A DNA stretch of 64,000 nucleotides, from NCBI RefSeq assembly GCF_001661965.1, contig NZ_LYWZ01000017.1, positions 62,001 to 126,000 on the forward strand, in the 5' to 3' direction. The notes under the pieces are model-generated. The model had not been told where the DNA came from. It worked only from the letters and a program-made list of their open reading frames with translations, and searched no databases. Below, piece by piece: positions 16,070 through 25,262 of this stretch. Position 1 is the stretch's first letter. Every line of letters starts with the position of its first letter. Origin of the DNA: Croceicoccus mobilis. Its GTDB lineage: Bacteria; Pseudomonadota; Alphaproteobacteria; Sphingomonadales; Sphingomonadaceae. Position numbers and translations under genes: made by a program.

Positions 16070-18475
16070 ATGACATATTCAGAACCGAAATTGCGTCGGC
16101 ATTTCGCGATACTGCTGGGCTGCACGGCAGCGCTGGCATGGCCGCTCGCTGCCCAGGCGCAGGACACCGCCGAGGACACCGAGGCACAGGACACGCAATC
16201 GGGCGGCCTGGCCGAAATCGTCGTGACCGCGCAGAAACGCGCCCAGAACGTGCAGGAAACGCCGCTCAGCGTGACCGCGATCTCGGGCGAGACACTGGCG
16301 GTGCAGGGCGTAACCGAAGTCGCCGACCTCAACCGGGTCGACCCCGCCTTGCAGATCGGCAAGGCGACCGGCACGGTGACGACCTTCATCCGCGGCGTCG
16401 GCAACCCCGTCACCACGGCCGGTAACGAGGCATCGGTCCCGGTTTATATCGACGATGTCTATTTCATCCGCGCCTCGTTTGCCTATTTCGACCTGTCCAG
16501 CGTCGAGCGGGTCGAAGTTCTGAAAGGTCCGCAGGGCACGCTGTTCGGACGCAACGCATCGGGCGGCGTTATCAATATCGTGACCAAGGACCCCGATACC
16601 AGCAGCCCCGAAATGAAGGCGACGCTGGGCTATGGCAATTACCAGACGATGGACGCGTCGCTTTATGCCAACATGCCGATCGGCGACCGGGTCGCGGCCA
16701 ATATCGCGCTCAGCTACAACGACCAGGGCGAAGGCTGGGGCCGGAACAAGAAGCTGGTCGATCCGCTGGACACTTCGCTCGGCTATCAGGATGGCGGCGA
16801 GGATTACTGGAAGGGCCGCCATTTCAGCGCCCGCGGCAAGCTGCTGTTCGACCTGACCGACACGATCGACCTCAAGCTCGTCGGCTATTACGTCAACCTG
16901 CACAGCCAGATCGGCATTTATTCGCGTCCCTTCCCCGGCACCGTCGGCGGTTCGCCCGATGCCGCGCATAACGGCTTCCCGATCGTGCCGGGCGCCATGC
17001 CCGATCCATCGCAGGTCCTGCCGCAGCTTGGCTTCTACGATGTCTCGCTTGCCGAAGAGCAGTATGACGACAACGAGGGCTACGGTTTTTCGGGCAAGCT
17101 CGATGTCGAACTCGGCTTTGCCGATTTCACCAGCATCACCGCCTGGCGCAAATCGGACGAGCTGTATTACTCGGCCGGAAATTACAGCGACTACAACTGG
17201 CTGCGCTATGACCTCAACGTCATCGACGAACAATTCAGCCAGGAATTCCAGCTGAAGTCCAAGATCATGTCGCCGGTCGAATGGATACTCGGACTCTATT
17301 ACCTCGACGCCAAGGGCGGGTTCAATCCGACCACGATCTATGGCCCGGGCACCGACATGGCGGGGATCGACTACCTCGATATCAGGGGGCGTCAGGACGT
17401 TTCGAGCTATGCCGCCTTCGGTCAGGTGACATATCCGGTCACCGACAATTTCAATATTACCGGCGGCCTGCGCTATACGATCGACAAGGTGACGGGCACC
17501 GGCACCACCGACATAACTTTCCTGCCCGGCGTGTTCGGCCCCGATCCGCTGACCATCAGGGCGCAGCAGTTCGATGCCAATAACGACTATGGCGGCGCAA
17601 ATGGCGTGGCAATCGTCGATGGCGACAATCCGAACCATAGCCGCAAGTACAAGAAGCTGACGTGGCGCGCCGCGGCCGATTATAAGGTCACCGCCGATGC
17701 GCTGCTCTATGCTTCGCTGAGCCGCGGCTACAAGGCGGGTACGTTCAACACTCTGCCGCTCGACCTGCCGGCGTTGAACCCCGAAGTGGTCGATGCTTAT
17801 GAAATCGGCTTCAAGACCGAATTCGGCGGCAATGTCCGCCTGAACGGTGCCCTGTTCTGGAACGACATCAAGAACCCGCAGATCCAGGCGCAGCGCAACG
17901 GCCTCGTCTTCCTCGCCAATGCGGAAGCATCGCGGACCAAGGGCGTCGAGCTCGATCTCAGCTGGGCGCCGGTCTACGGGCTGACGTTCCGGGTCGCGGG
18001 CAGCTATCTCGATGCGAAATTCCGCGGCTTCGGCGATGTCGACGGCAATGGCACGCTCGACTGCGCGACCTATGAATATTCGGATGTCGCGCCGGGCAAT
18101 ATCGACCAGCTGACCACCGATTGTTCGGGCAACCGCCTGCCCTATGCGTCGAAGTGGAAGTTCTCGGGCGGAATGGATTACGAGCATGACTTCGCGGGCG
18201 CAGGTCGTGCCCGGTTCAACCTGTCGGCCAGCTGGTCCGACAAATATCCCTGGGATGCGGACAATGTGTATTTCGAACCGTCACGTTTCCTGATGGACGG
18301 ATCGATCTCGTTCACGCCCGAAGATTACGACCACGTGACCTTCCGGTTCTGGATGAAGAACATCACGGGCGAGAAGTACAACATCAACTATTACGCGCAG
18401 GCCTCGGGTTCGGCCTATTCCTCGGCCCCGGGCGCGCCGCGCACCTTTGGCGGGGAAATCAGCTTCGATTTCTGA
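16070..18475 (+). CDS. TonB-dependent receptor
   Basis: An 801-residue outer-membrane receptor. It has a signal peptide ending at LAAQAQD, a TonB-box-like segment EIVVTAQKR near 50, a plug domain with VEVLKGPQGTLFGRNASGG near 160 and a barrel ending in Phe (EISFDF). The DVDGNGTLDC stretch near 660 is an acidic loop that could bind calcium. It is transcribed alone. Two converging terminators separate it from the opposing receptor at 18643. The family assignment is secure; the ligand is unknown. Confidence 0.93.
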   Translation: MTYSEPKLRRHFAILLGCTAALAWPLAAQAQDTAEDTEAQDTQSGGLAEIVVTAQKRAQNVQETPLSVTAISGETLAVQGVTEVADLNRVDPALQIGKATGTVTTFIRGVGNPVTTAGNEASVPVYIDDVYFIRASFAYFDLSSVERVEVLKGPQGTLFGRNASGGVINIVTKDPDTSSPEMKATLGYGNYQTMDASLYANMPIGDRVAANIALSYNDQGEGWGRNKKLVDPLDTSLGYQDGGEDYWKGRHFSARGKLLFDLTDTIDLKLVGYYVNLHSQIGIYSRPFPGTVGGSPDAAHNGFPIVPGAMPDPSQVLPQLGFYDVSLAEEQYDDNEGYGFSGKLDVELGFADFTSITAWRKSDELYYSAGNYSDYNWLRYDLNVIDEQFSQEFQLKSKIMSPVEWILGLYYLDAKGGFNPTTIYGPGTDMAGIDYLDIRGRQDVSSYAAFGQVTYPVTDNFNITGGLRYTIDKVTGTGTTDITFLPGVFGPDPLTIRAQQFDANNDYGGANGVAIVDGDNPNHSRKYKKLTWRAAADYKVTADALLYASLSRGYKAGTFNTLPLDLPALNPEVVDAYEIGFKTEFGGNVRLNGALFWNDIKNPQIQAQRNGLVFLANAEASRTKGVELDLSWAPVYGLTFRVAGSYLDAKFRGFGDVDGNGTLDCATYEYSDVAPGNIDQLTTDCSGNRLPYASKWKFSGGMDYEHDFAGAGRARFNLSASWSDKYPWDADNVYFEPSRFLMDGSISFTPEDYDHVTFRFWMKNITGEKYNINYYAQASGSAYSSAPGAPRTFGGEISFDF

Positions 18476-18500
18476 TCCCGAAGGCAACTGCACCGCAACG

Positions 18501-18536
18501 AAGGGGTGGTCCGACGATGGTCGGGCCGCCCCTTTT
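18501..18536 (+). terminator. Rho-independent terminator, plus strand
   Basis: A 15-bp stem with two G-U pairs (18501-18515 with 18520-18534), a GATG loop and a TTTT tail, 25 bp after the receptor stop. Confidence 0.8.
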
Positions 18537-18564
18537 CATTGGCGCCAACCCGCTGTCACCAGCC

Positions 18565-18602
18565 GAAAAAAGGGGGGCGACGGATCGACCGTCACCCCCT
18601 TC
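18565..18602 (-). terminator. Rho-independent terminator, minus strand
   Basis: Read leftwards, a GC-rich stem (GGGGGTGACGG pairing with CCGTCGCCCCC) is followed by a run of six T. It ends the receptor gene at 18643. Confidence 0.85.
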
Positions 18603-18642
18603 AGTCCGTGGCAGAAACTGCCAGGGGAGAAGCTTGTGGTGC

Positions 18643-21132
18643 CTAACCTCCGAAACGGTAGGACAGGCGCAGCATGACCTCGCGCCCGCGGCTGAGCGAG
18701 GCGAAGCGGTCGAGCGTGGTCCCGGTGCCGGTCGGATCGAAAGCGAAGGGCACGAGACTGCTGGCAACGAAGTAATATTTGTCGGTCAGGTTCCGCCCGA
18801 TCAGCGCCAGTTCCCAGCTTTCATCCGGCGGGGTAAGGCGAATGGTGCCATTGACGAGCGTATAACCGGGCTGGCGGCCATTCGGCGCCGAGGACGCATC
18901 GGTGAGATAGCTGCTGACATATTTGACGCCGCCATTGATCCCCAGCTCGAGCCCATCGGTCACCTCTGCCTTGTAATCGAACCCTGCCTGCAGGTTCCAG
19001 TCGGGCGCGCGGATCAGCTCGGTCCCGGACAGGTCCTGCGTGCCGTCGGCACGACAGCCCAGCTCGGCCGTCTGCCCGCCATAGCAGGGCGCATTGGCAT
19101 ATTCGGAATATTTGCCGTCGTTATAGGCCGCCGCCGCATTGAGGCTGAGGCCATCGAGCGGCGTGCGATAGGTGACATCGGCCTCGATGCCCTTCACCTT
19201 CGATGCGCCGGCGTTGCGGATCGAATTGGTCGCGTTGAAGACCACCGTCACCTGCTGGTCGTTGATCGTGTAGCTATAGGCAGCAAGGTTGAAGCGGACA
19301 TCGCCATTCAGCAGATTGGCCTTCAAGCCCGCCTCGAAGCCCTTCACCGTCTGCGGGTTGTAGCTGAGGTCGAGCACGCCGCTCGGCGGAGCGAATGTCA
19401 CCGAGCCCGAGTTGAACCCGCCCGACAGGAAGCCGTGCTTGTACGAACCGAAGACGGTGAGATCGCGGTTCGGACGATAGCTGACGGTGACTTCGGGCGA
19501 GAAATCGGTCCACGCGCCCTTGCGCGTCTTCAGAACGCCGAGATTATAGCTGTCGGGATTGCCGGCAGCGTCCAGTTCGGCCTGAGTCAGAATCACCAGC
19601 GATTCGTCGAAATAGGTCGTGCCCGGGATCACGCCATCCGACAGGCCGCCGCCTGACAGGACCAGCGGCAGTCGCTTTTCCTCACGCGTGTAGCGTCCGC
19701 CGACGTCGATCTCGATCGTGTCGATCGGCTCGAAGCTGACCTGCATATAGGCGGAATACGCCTTGCCCTTCTGCTTGAAGAAGTAGTTGTTGATCAGCGC
19801 AGGCGTTTCCGGGCCGCCGAACCCTTCGGCGATCAGGTCGAAATTGCCGCCGAACAGATAGGTGATCGACCCGGTCGAGGCGCTGGTGTCGGCGAAATAC
19901 ACGCCGCCCGAGACATTGAGCGGGCCGTCGTAATCGGTGTTGAAGCGCAGCTCCTGGCTGAATTCGTCAATACCGAGCACATTGCAGCTGGGCAGCAGCA
20001 CGGTATCGTCGTTCTCATAGTTCTGGCATTGGTCGACATCGACCTTGTAATAGCCGGTCACCGAGGTGAGCGTCACCGCACCCAGTTCGTAATTCATTTC
20101 AAGCCCGCCCAGGAACTGGTCCTGGTTGTTGAAATTCTTGCCATCGGGACGGAACAGGCTGATGTCGCCGCCGATGTCGGCGAGCACCGTGCCATAGCCC
20201 GCGTTCGAATTGGCGCCATCGCTGGCCGAACACTGGTCGATCGTGCCGCCAAGGAAGGTGCTGAAACGCGCGCCATAGGGGCAGCTGACAAAGGCGGTGG
20301 TGGAGGCCGGACCATTGCCCTTCAGTTCGCCATAGCTGAGCTTGAGCTTGGCGTCGAAAGGGCCGCCATCGTCGAATTTCAGCGTGCCGCGCAAGGCCCA
20401 GTCTTCCGAATTGGGATTGCGGCTGCCGTTGTAATAGGGCGAATCCTTGGGCGTGAGATCCTTGAGGTCGCCTTTCATGTCGGAATAGACGCCAGCAAGG
20501 CGCACGCCGATGGAATCGGTCAGCGGGCTGGAGACATAGCCCTCCAGCCGCAACTGGTCGGCATTGAATTCATAGCCGGCCGAAAGCTTGGCCTCGAACA
20601 CGTCGGTCGGATCGGCGGTGTGGATCGAGATGATGCCAGCCGGGCTGTTCTTGCCATAGAACAGTGCCTGCGGCCCCTTGAGCACCTCGACCTGCGCCAT
20701 GTCGAAATCGCTCATGCGGCGCACGGTGGCCTTGGTCACCTGCACCCCGTCGATGTTGAAGGATACGGCCGAATCGCCGAACGGGTTCTGGTCGGGCCCC
20801 TCGATACCGCGGATGTTGATATTGCCGCCCTGGACCGAACCGCCCTGGTTGCCGACCATCAGCTGCGGCGTGATGCGCGCGATGCCGTCAAGATTGGTCA
20901 CGCCCTGCGATGCAAGCTGCTCGCCGCCAACGGCCGTGACGACGACCGGCACGGAGATCAGCGTCTCATCGCGCTTACGCGCGGTGACGATGATTTCCTG
21001 TGGGCCCGTAGCCGCAGGTGCGGTGGTTTCCGCGTCCTGCTCGGCGGGGGCGGTCGAAGACTGGGCCTGGGCGGGATTGCTCACCAGGGAAATGGCGATA
21101 GCGCCAAGGCTGACGGCTTGCACGATACGCAT
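18643..21132 (-). CDS. TonB-dependent receptor
   Basis: An 829-residue outer-membrane receptor, the longest here. It has a signal peptide ending near NPAQAQ, a TonB-box-like EIIVTARKR near 46, and a plug with VEVLKGPQALFYGKNSPAG; this KNSPAG version (in place of RNATGG) marks a different subclass from the other receptors. The barrel ends in LSYRFGG, without the usual terminal Phe but with Phe at -3. It is divergent from the CrtC/AttH-like gene, sharing a promoter region with two good palindromes. Confidence 0.93.
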   Translation of the reverse strand: MRIVQAVSLGAIAISLVSNPAQAQSSTAPAEQDAETTAPAATGPQEIIVTARKRDETLISVPVVVTAVGGEQLASQGVTNLDGIARITPQLMVGNQGGSVQGGNINIRGIEGPDQNPFGDSAVSFNIDGVQVTKATVRRMSDFDMAQVEVLKGPQALFYGKNSPAGIISIHTADPTDVFEAKLSAGYEFNADQLRLEGYVSSPLTDSIGVRLAGVYSDMKGDLKDLTPKDSPYYNGSRNPNSEDWALRGTLKFDDGGPFDAKLKLSYGELKGNGPASTTAFVSCPYGARFSTFLGGTIDQCSASDGANSNAGYGTVLADIGGDISLFRPDGKNFNNQDQFLGGLEMNYELGAVTLTSVTGYYKVDVDQCQNYENDDTVLLPSCNVLGIDEFSQELRFNTDYDGPLNVSGGVYFADTSASTGSITYLFGGNFDLIAEGFGGPETPALINNYFFKQKGKAYSAYMQVSFEPIDTIEIDVGGRYTREEKRLPLVLSGGGLSDGVIPGTTYFDESLVILTQAELDAAGNPDSYNLGVLKTRKGAWTDFSPEVTVSYRPNRDLTVFGSYKHGFLSGGFNSGSVTFAPPSGVLDLSYNPQTVKGFEAGLKANLLNGDVRFNLAAYSYTINDQQVTVVFNATNSIRNAGASKVKGIEADVTYRTPLDGLSLNAAAAYNDGKYSEYANAPCYGGQTAELGCRADGTQDLSGTELIRAPDWNLQAGFDYKAEVTDGLELGINGGVKYVSSYLTDASSAPNGRQPGYTLVNGTIRLTPPDESWELALIGRNLTDKYYFVASSLVPFAFDPTGTGTTLDRFASLSRGREVMLRLSYRFGG

Positions 21133-21266
21133 CCTAAGTACCTCTCCTATGCTTTCTTATTTCCGCCGATGGCCCTCTCCCATCAGCGACCGGCCGACTG
21201 CAATTATGCATGGCGACCGGATAGTACGCTTATTAACGACTTTACCTGGAGGGTCCAGAAAAAAAG

Positions 21267-21280
21267 GTACGTCTGCTTAC
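21267..21280. promoter_or_regulatory. Island palindrome, receptor side
   Basis: GTACGTCTGCTTAC, one mismatch to the consensus (T at position 6). A weaker half-match GTACGCTTATTAAC lies 43 bp closer to the receptor at 21224-21237. Confidence 0.7.
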
Positions 21281-21324
21281 TTTATTGTATCAGGCATTAC
21301 TGCCGGATTGATCGCAGCGCAGTC

Positions 21325-21338
21325 GTAGTCTAGCGTAC
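21325..21338. promoter_or_regulatory. Island palindrome, CrtC/AttH-like side
   Basis: GTAGTCTAGCGTAC, one mismatch (T at position 5), 46 bp upstream of the gene at 21385 and 58 bp from the neighbouring site. Confidence 0.75.
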
Positions 21339-21384
21339 GATTAAACGCGCGCGACAGCAGCGAAGCACTAAGAGAGAGGACCGC

Positions 21385-22395
21385 ATGTCGGACACGGACT
21401 GGAACAGCAATTTGGGCGGCGGCTTTGGCCTGCATAAACCGGCGGACGAGTTCTTTCACGGCACCGGCCCCGCAGGCGATACGCTGACCGAGACATGGTT
21501 CTGGAATTTCCATGTGCCCGAGGCGGCCATCAATTGCTTCGCCTATTGCTGGGTGCATCCGAACCTCAAGATGTGCTCGGGCGGGCTGATGATCTATCAG
21601 GGGCACAAGCCCAGCCACATGGCCTGCGAATTGTTCGATTACCGCGACTATCTGTCGATGGAGGTGATCGGGGAAGACGGCACGATCCGGTTTCCCAACG
21701 GCTTTACCGTGACCCCGGTCAAGGCGCTTGAGAAGGTGCGGCTGACCTTCGACGACCCTTCGCGCCAGAGCGCGTTCGATGTAATGCTCGATGCGGTGGA
21801 GGTGCCGGTGATGCGCGCCAACAACCAGCATTTCGAACAGCTGATGCATGCCACCGGCACGCTGACCCTGCGCGGCAGGACCTATCCGGTCGACTGCTTC
21901 CCGGTGCGCGATCGCAGCTGGGGCGAATTGCGGCCCGAAAGCAATGCGCCGGTGCCGCCCTATACATGGGTGACCGGCGCGTTCGGCCCCGATTTCGCCT
22001 TCAACGTGGGATCGCATGACGATCCCGCCCGCGATCCCGACTGGCAGGGGGTAATGGATGCCCCGCAGCGCATCTTCAACGATGGCTGGGTGCTGAAAAA
22101 CGGCGAGCAGCGCCGCATTGTCAGCGCCAGCAAGATCACCCGTCGCAGCGGCGAGCGCCACGCCCCTGTCATCCATGATTACACGTTCGAGGACGACAAG
22201 GGCGAGAGCTATCGCATCACCGGCACGCTGGTCGCACAGACGGAATGGGGCGGGTGGTCGAACATGACCTGCCACCTTGGCCTTGTGAAATGGGACTGGG
22301 ACGGCCGCACCGGATATGGCGAGAGCCAGGAGGTGAGCTGGAACGAGTACAGCTATTTGATGCACCAGGCGGCGCTGGCCACGGAACCGGCGTGA
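21385..22395 (+). CDS. CrtC/AttH-like lipocalin-fold protein
   Basis: A 336-residue protein resembling the tandem-lipocalin family that includes carotenoid 1,2-hydratase (CrtC) and AttH. The clearest feature is FPVRDRSWGELRPE (about 170-185); the equivalent RDHSWG occurs in the protein at 36534. It lacks a signal peptide. Related proteins are usually annotated as domains of unknown function in sphingomonads and mycobacteria. In CrtC the fold hydrates an isoprenoid double bond, so a hydratase or terpenoid-binding role is possible (inference). The next gene overlaps its stop by GTGA. Confidence 0.65.
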   Translation: MSDTDWNSNLGGGFGLHKPADEFFHGTGPAGDTLTETWFWNFHVPEAAINCFAYCWVHPNLKMCSGGLMIYQGHKPSHMACELFDYRDYLSMEVIGEDGTIRFPNGFTVTPVKALEKVRLTFDDPSRQSAFDVMLDAVEVPVMRANNQHFEQLMHATGTLTLRGRTYPVDCFPVRDRSWGELRPESNAPVPPYTWVTGAFGPDFAFNVGSHDDPARDPDWQGVMDAPQRIFNDGWVLKNGEQRRIVSASKITRRSGERHAPVIHDYTFEDDKGESYRITGTLVAQTEWGGWSNMTCHLGLVKWDWDGRTGYGESQEVSWNEYSYLMHQAALATEPA

Positions 22396-22691
22396 CCGCC
22401 TATATGGTCGTCATCCTCGATTGCACCGATCCGGCATGGGTGGCCGATTACCGCGCCAATGTGCCGGGTCTGATCGAGAAGGCGGGCGGGAAATACATGG
22501 CGCTGTCGCGCGCGCCGATCCAGCTGGAGGGCGATGGCGATGTGCCGCAGACGGTGGCGATCGTGTCCTACCCCTCGGTGGAGGCGGCGCAGGCGTTTTT
22601 CGCATCGGAGGAATATCGCCCCTATGCCGAGGCGCGAAAGCGCGGGGCGGTGACGACGATCTATCTCGTCGACGAAGTGCCCCCCGCCTAG
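22392..22691 (+). CDS. DUF1330 family protein
   Basis: A 99-residue ferredoxin-fold protein. It opens TAYMVVILDCTDPAWVADYR and contains KYMALSRAP and IVSYPSVEAAQAFFASEEYR, the hallmark of DUF1330 dimeric alpha/beta-barrel proteins. The GTG start overlaps the preceding stop (GTGA), so it is coupled to the CrtC/AttH-like gene. Its TAG shares the tetranucleotide CTAG with the stop of the opposing enoyl-CoA hydratase. Function is unknown; the fold binds small ligands or catalyses rearrangements. Confidence 0.82.
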   Translation: MTAYMVVILDCTDPAWVADYRANVPGLIEKAGGKYMALSRAPIQLEGDGDVPQTVAIVSYPSVEAAQAFFASEEYRPYAEARKRGAVTTIYLVDEVPPA

Positions 22692-23503
22692 GCAGCCGAG
22701 GGGAAGCGCGCCGCCCGCTTTTCAAGGAAGGCGCGCACGCCCTCTTCGAAATCATCGTCGGCGACGCATCCGACGATGCCGGCCGTTTCGGCTTCCAGCA
22801 TCGCATCGAGCGTGGCGCCGGGCGTGGCATTGATCAGGTGCTTGGCCATCTTCAGCGCCAGCTGCGGTGCGCGTGCCAGACGCTGCGCCGCCTTCATCGC
22901 GCGTTCGTCCAGCTCCTCTGCCGCCACGATCTCGGTCAGCATGCCAAGCCGCAGCGCCTCTTCGGCATCGACCTTGGCCGAGGTCATCAGCAGGTTCCTT
23001 GCCATGCGCACGCCCACGACCTGCGGCAATACGGTGGTCAGCCCGCCATCGGGGGTAAGGCCGACGCGCTGATGCGCGAACACGAAACATGCACTGGGAT
23101 CGCCGATCGCGACATCGGCGACCAGCGGATAGAATAGTCCCGCACCCGCCGCCGCCCCGCGCACGGCGGTCACGATGCCGCCCTCGAACGCATGGATCGC
23201 CTTGGCAAGGTCGGCCGCGATGCGCAGGCGCCGGTCGAAGTCGGCGGCACGCTCGTCCTTCGGCTGTTCGACGGAGCGGCCGAACGCTGCCACGTCCCCG
23301 CCTGCGGAGAACACCTTGCCCTCGCCCCGGATCAAGATGCTGCGCACTGCGGGATTGTCCTGCGCGCTGCGGAACAGATCGGTCAGCAAGGGCACGTTTT
23401 GCGATGGAATGGCATTGCCGAATTCGGGCCGGTTAAAGGAAAGACGCAGCACGCCATCGGTCAGTTCGGCCAGGAAGCTGCGGTCCTCGGGCGTTTTCAG
23501 CAT
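22688..23503 (-). CDS. Enoyl-CoA hydratase/isomerase
   Basis: A 271-residue crotonase-family protein. Segments LSFNRPEFGNAIPSQ, GKVFSAGGDVAAFG (oxyanion hole) and VRGAAAGAGLFYPLVADVAI are diagnostic. The second acid position normally holding Glu reads HQRVGLTPDGG, so Asp replaces it, as in many isomerase-type members. The ATG at 23503 follows AAGGGAGAGTAC. A longer upstream frame crosses the palindrome at 23551 and is rejected. It is a single leftward gene. Confidence 0.9.
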   Translation of the reverse strand: MLKTPEDRSFLAELTDGVLRLSFNRPEFGNAIPSQNVPLLTDLFRSAQDNPAVRSILIRGEGKVFSAGGDVAAFGRSVEQPKDERAADFDRRLRIAADLAKAIHAFEGGIVTAVRGAAAGAGLFYPLVADVAIGDPSACFVFAHQRVGLTPDGGLTTVLPQVVGVRMARNLLMTSAKVDAEEALRLGMLTEIVAAEELDERAMKAAQRLARAPQLALKMAKHLINATPGATLDAMLEAETAGIVGCVADDDFEEGVRAFLEKRAARFPSAA

Positions 23504-23550
23504 GTACTCTCCCTTGCGTGTTTCGCCGCCGTTGCGATGCGGTCGATATC

Positions 23551-23564
23551 GTGCGCTAGATAAC
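23551..23564. promoter_or_regulatory. Island palindrome
   Basis: GTGCGCTAGATAAC, 48 bp upstream of the enoyl-CoA hydratase at 22688. The left half is identical to the site at 3601. Confidence 0.6.
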
Positions 23565-23662
23565 CTTATTGTCGCATGGCCTGTCAATACGCATCCGCGC
23601 CGCAACCCGAACGGGTCCGGCGCGGAATTCGTGCGGCACACTGTCTGAGTCGTTAGCCCGCT

Positions 23663-25075
23663 TCAGAACCCTGGAGCGTCGCACGGGTTGTCGCTGACAT
23701 AGCGCGACAGCGTGTGGTGCAGCAGCCGCAGGCGCGATTCCTGATAGCTGGTAAAGCGGATCGGCATGTCGCCGCCATCGCGCATCCCGTTCTGGCAGGC
23801 GGCAAGCCCGTCGGCGTCCTGATCGTAGATATGGGCCTGCCAGTCGGGCAGCACCCCGGCTTCGGCAAAGCTCTGGTCGTCGGTCAGCTCCACGATCTTC
23901 GCTTCGGGCACCTCGCCGTCGGCAGGCTTTGGGCGGAACACCCAGAATTCGAACATGGTGCGGCCCGGATCGTTTCGGTCGGGCAGGAAGCGATAGACAA
24001 AGGGATAAGGGAGCGAGCGGAAGATCACCATGTTCGGAAACAGGTGATACTGGATCGCATCGGCGGCCTCCACGTCCGAAAGGCCCGAATAATCATGCTC
24101 GTGCATTTCGGTATAGGTGGCGCGCATGCCCGCGATCATCGCCTGCCGCGCGGTCATGCCTTCGGGCAGTTCGGGCAGTTCGCTATCGGCCCCCGCGACG
24201 ACGCGGGTGGCGAAATTGATGATCTCCTGCTCGCTCAGCGCCTTGGGCAGCTGGTCGCTGTGAATGCCGACCGGTTCGAGAAAACGGCTGACATGCGGCT
24301 CGCCCGGCCAGACGTCATATTGCGTGCTCGATTCGCCGCCAAAGGGCAGCGCCTGCGGGTGGATGCCCGACAGGTGATAGGCCTCGAGGAACGCCTCCAC
24401 GCAAGTCTTCCAATTGGCGAGCATCGGGCGGCGCATGATCGCGCTGACATAGCGGTCCGAATAATTCCACCCCTCGAAATGTGGGACCAGCCGGCCCAGA
24501 TATTCGGACAGCGGCGGCGCGGCCGGATCGCGGTTGATAAAGACGAACCCCTGCCACAGCTCGGCCCGGATCTCGCGCAGTTTCAGCTCCTCCATCGAGG
24601 TGTCGTTGAAGTCCCAGCGCGCGGGAACATGGTCGACCGACCCGTCGAGCTTCCACGCGATGGAATGAAACGGACACTTGATCTTGGCGACGCTGGTGTC
24701 GCCCTCGCACAGTTTCATCCCGCGATGCGGGCAGCTGTTGTAGAAGGCGCGGATTTCGCCATCGTCACCGCGCGCGACAAGTATCGAAGCGCCCGGCCCC
24801 TCATAGACGTGGCAATCGCCCTCTTCGGGGATCTGCTCTTCGCGGCATGCGAATTGCCAGACGCGCGACCACATGCGCTCGCGCTCCAACTGGGCGAAGG
24901 CGTGCGAGGTATAGCGCGCGCGCGGCACGGCGCGGTCGGGCAGGTCGCTTTGGGCATATTCGCGGAACAATTCAGGCGCAGGATTGGCATCGCCTGCTGC
25001 GATTTCCTGAAAATGATGCGACGGGCTGTCCCGATATTCGGGCCCGCCGCGCCCCTTGACCTTAGCATGTTCCAT
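23663..25075 (-). CDS. Rieske aromatic-ring-hydroxylating oxygenase, alpha subunit
   Basis: A 470-residue oxygenase. The Rieske cluster site is CPHRG near residue 115 and CPFHSIAW about 20 residues on. The mononuclear iron site is EAYHLSGIHPQ with the two His, and an Asp is available in the C-terminal half. I chose the ATG at 25075, which has GGGAAGGACAG in front; the upstream ATG at 25132 has none. No beta subunit is adjacent, so it is likely an alpha-only enzyme. It would hydroxylate the substrate using electrons from a ferredoxin, perhaps that at 13399. It is divergent from the MaoC gene. Confidence 0.92.
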   Translation of the reverse strand: MEHAKVKGRGGPEYRDSPSHHFQEIAAGDANPAPELFREYAQSDLPDRAVPRARYTSHAFAQLERERMWSRVWQFACREEQIPEEGDCHVYEGPGASILVARGDDGEIRAFYNSCPHRGMKLCEGDTSVAKIKCPFHSIAWKLDGSVDHVPARWDFNDTSMEELKLREIRAELWQGFVFINRDPAAPPLSEYLGRLVPHFEGWNYSDRYVSAIMRRPMLANWKTCVEAFLEAYHLSGIHPQALPFGGESSTQYDVWPGEPHVSRFLEPVGIHSDQLPKALSEQEIINFATRVVAGADSELPELPEGMTARQAMIAGMRATYTEMHEHDYSGLSDVEAADAIQYHLFPNMVIFRSLPYPFVYRFLPDRNDPGRTMFEFWVFRPKPADGEVPEAKIVELTDDQSFAEAGVLPDWQAHIYDQDADGLAACQNGMRDGGDMPIRFTSYQESRLRLLHHTLSRYVSDNPCDAPGF

Positions 25076-25161
25076 CACGCTGTCCTTCCCGATGTGCCGG
25101 TTCTTCGCCCGGTCGATATGCCAGGCTTCCATTCAGCCCGGCGTCATGGCTCCCTTATATA

Positions 25162-25175
25162 GTATGCTAGTATAT
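25162..25175. promoter_or_regulatory. Island palindrome, Rieske oxygenase side
   Basis: GTATGCTAGTATAT. The left half is perfect and the right half weak; it lies 86 bp upstream of the oxygenase start and exactly 55 bp from the next site. Confidence 0.55.
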
Positions 25176-25216
25176 TATGTCCAGAAACGACTTGTCACTT
25201 TGGCGTCCGGCTATTA

Positions 25217-25230
25217 GTACGCATGCACAC
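25217..25230. promoter_or_regulatory. Island palindrome, MaoC side
   Basis: GTACGCATGCACAC. The left half is perfect, with one change (C for T) in the right half; it lies 32 bp upstream of the hydratase GTG. Confidence 0.7.
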
Positions 25231-25262
25231 TAGATGCGGTCATAAGACGACGGGAGACACCA

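Noticed and set aside
16079-18187. 702-codon minus-strand frame across the second receptor
   Set aside because: Mirror of the receptor codon pattern; low-complexity Ile/Arg/Asp-rich translation without motifs or a ribosome site.
21224-21237. GTACGCTTATTAAC as a further operator
   Set aside because: Only the left half fits; kept as a remark, not as a feature.
20029-21333. 434-codon plus-strand frame over the start of the third receptor
   Set aside because: Antisense to the plug domain and running through the divergent promoter with its palindromes.
23714-25162. 482-codon plus-strand frame across the Rieske oxygenase
   Set aside because: The minus strand holds both Rieske and iron motifs; the plus frame shows none.
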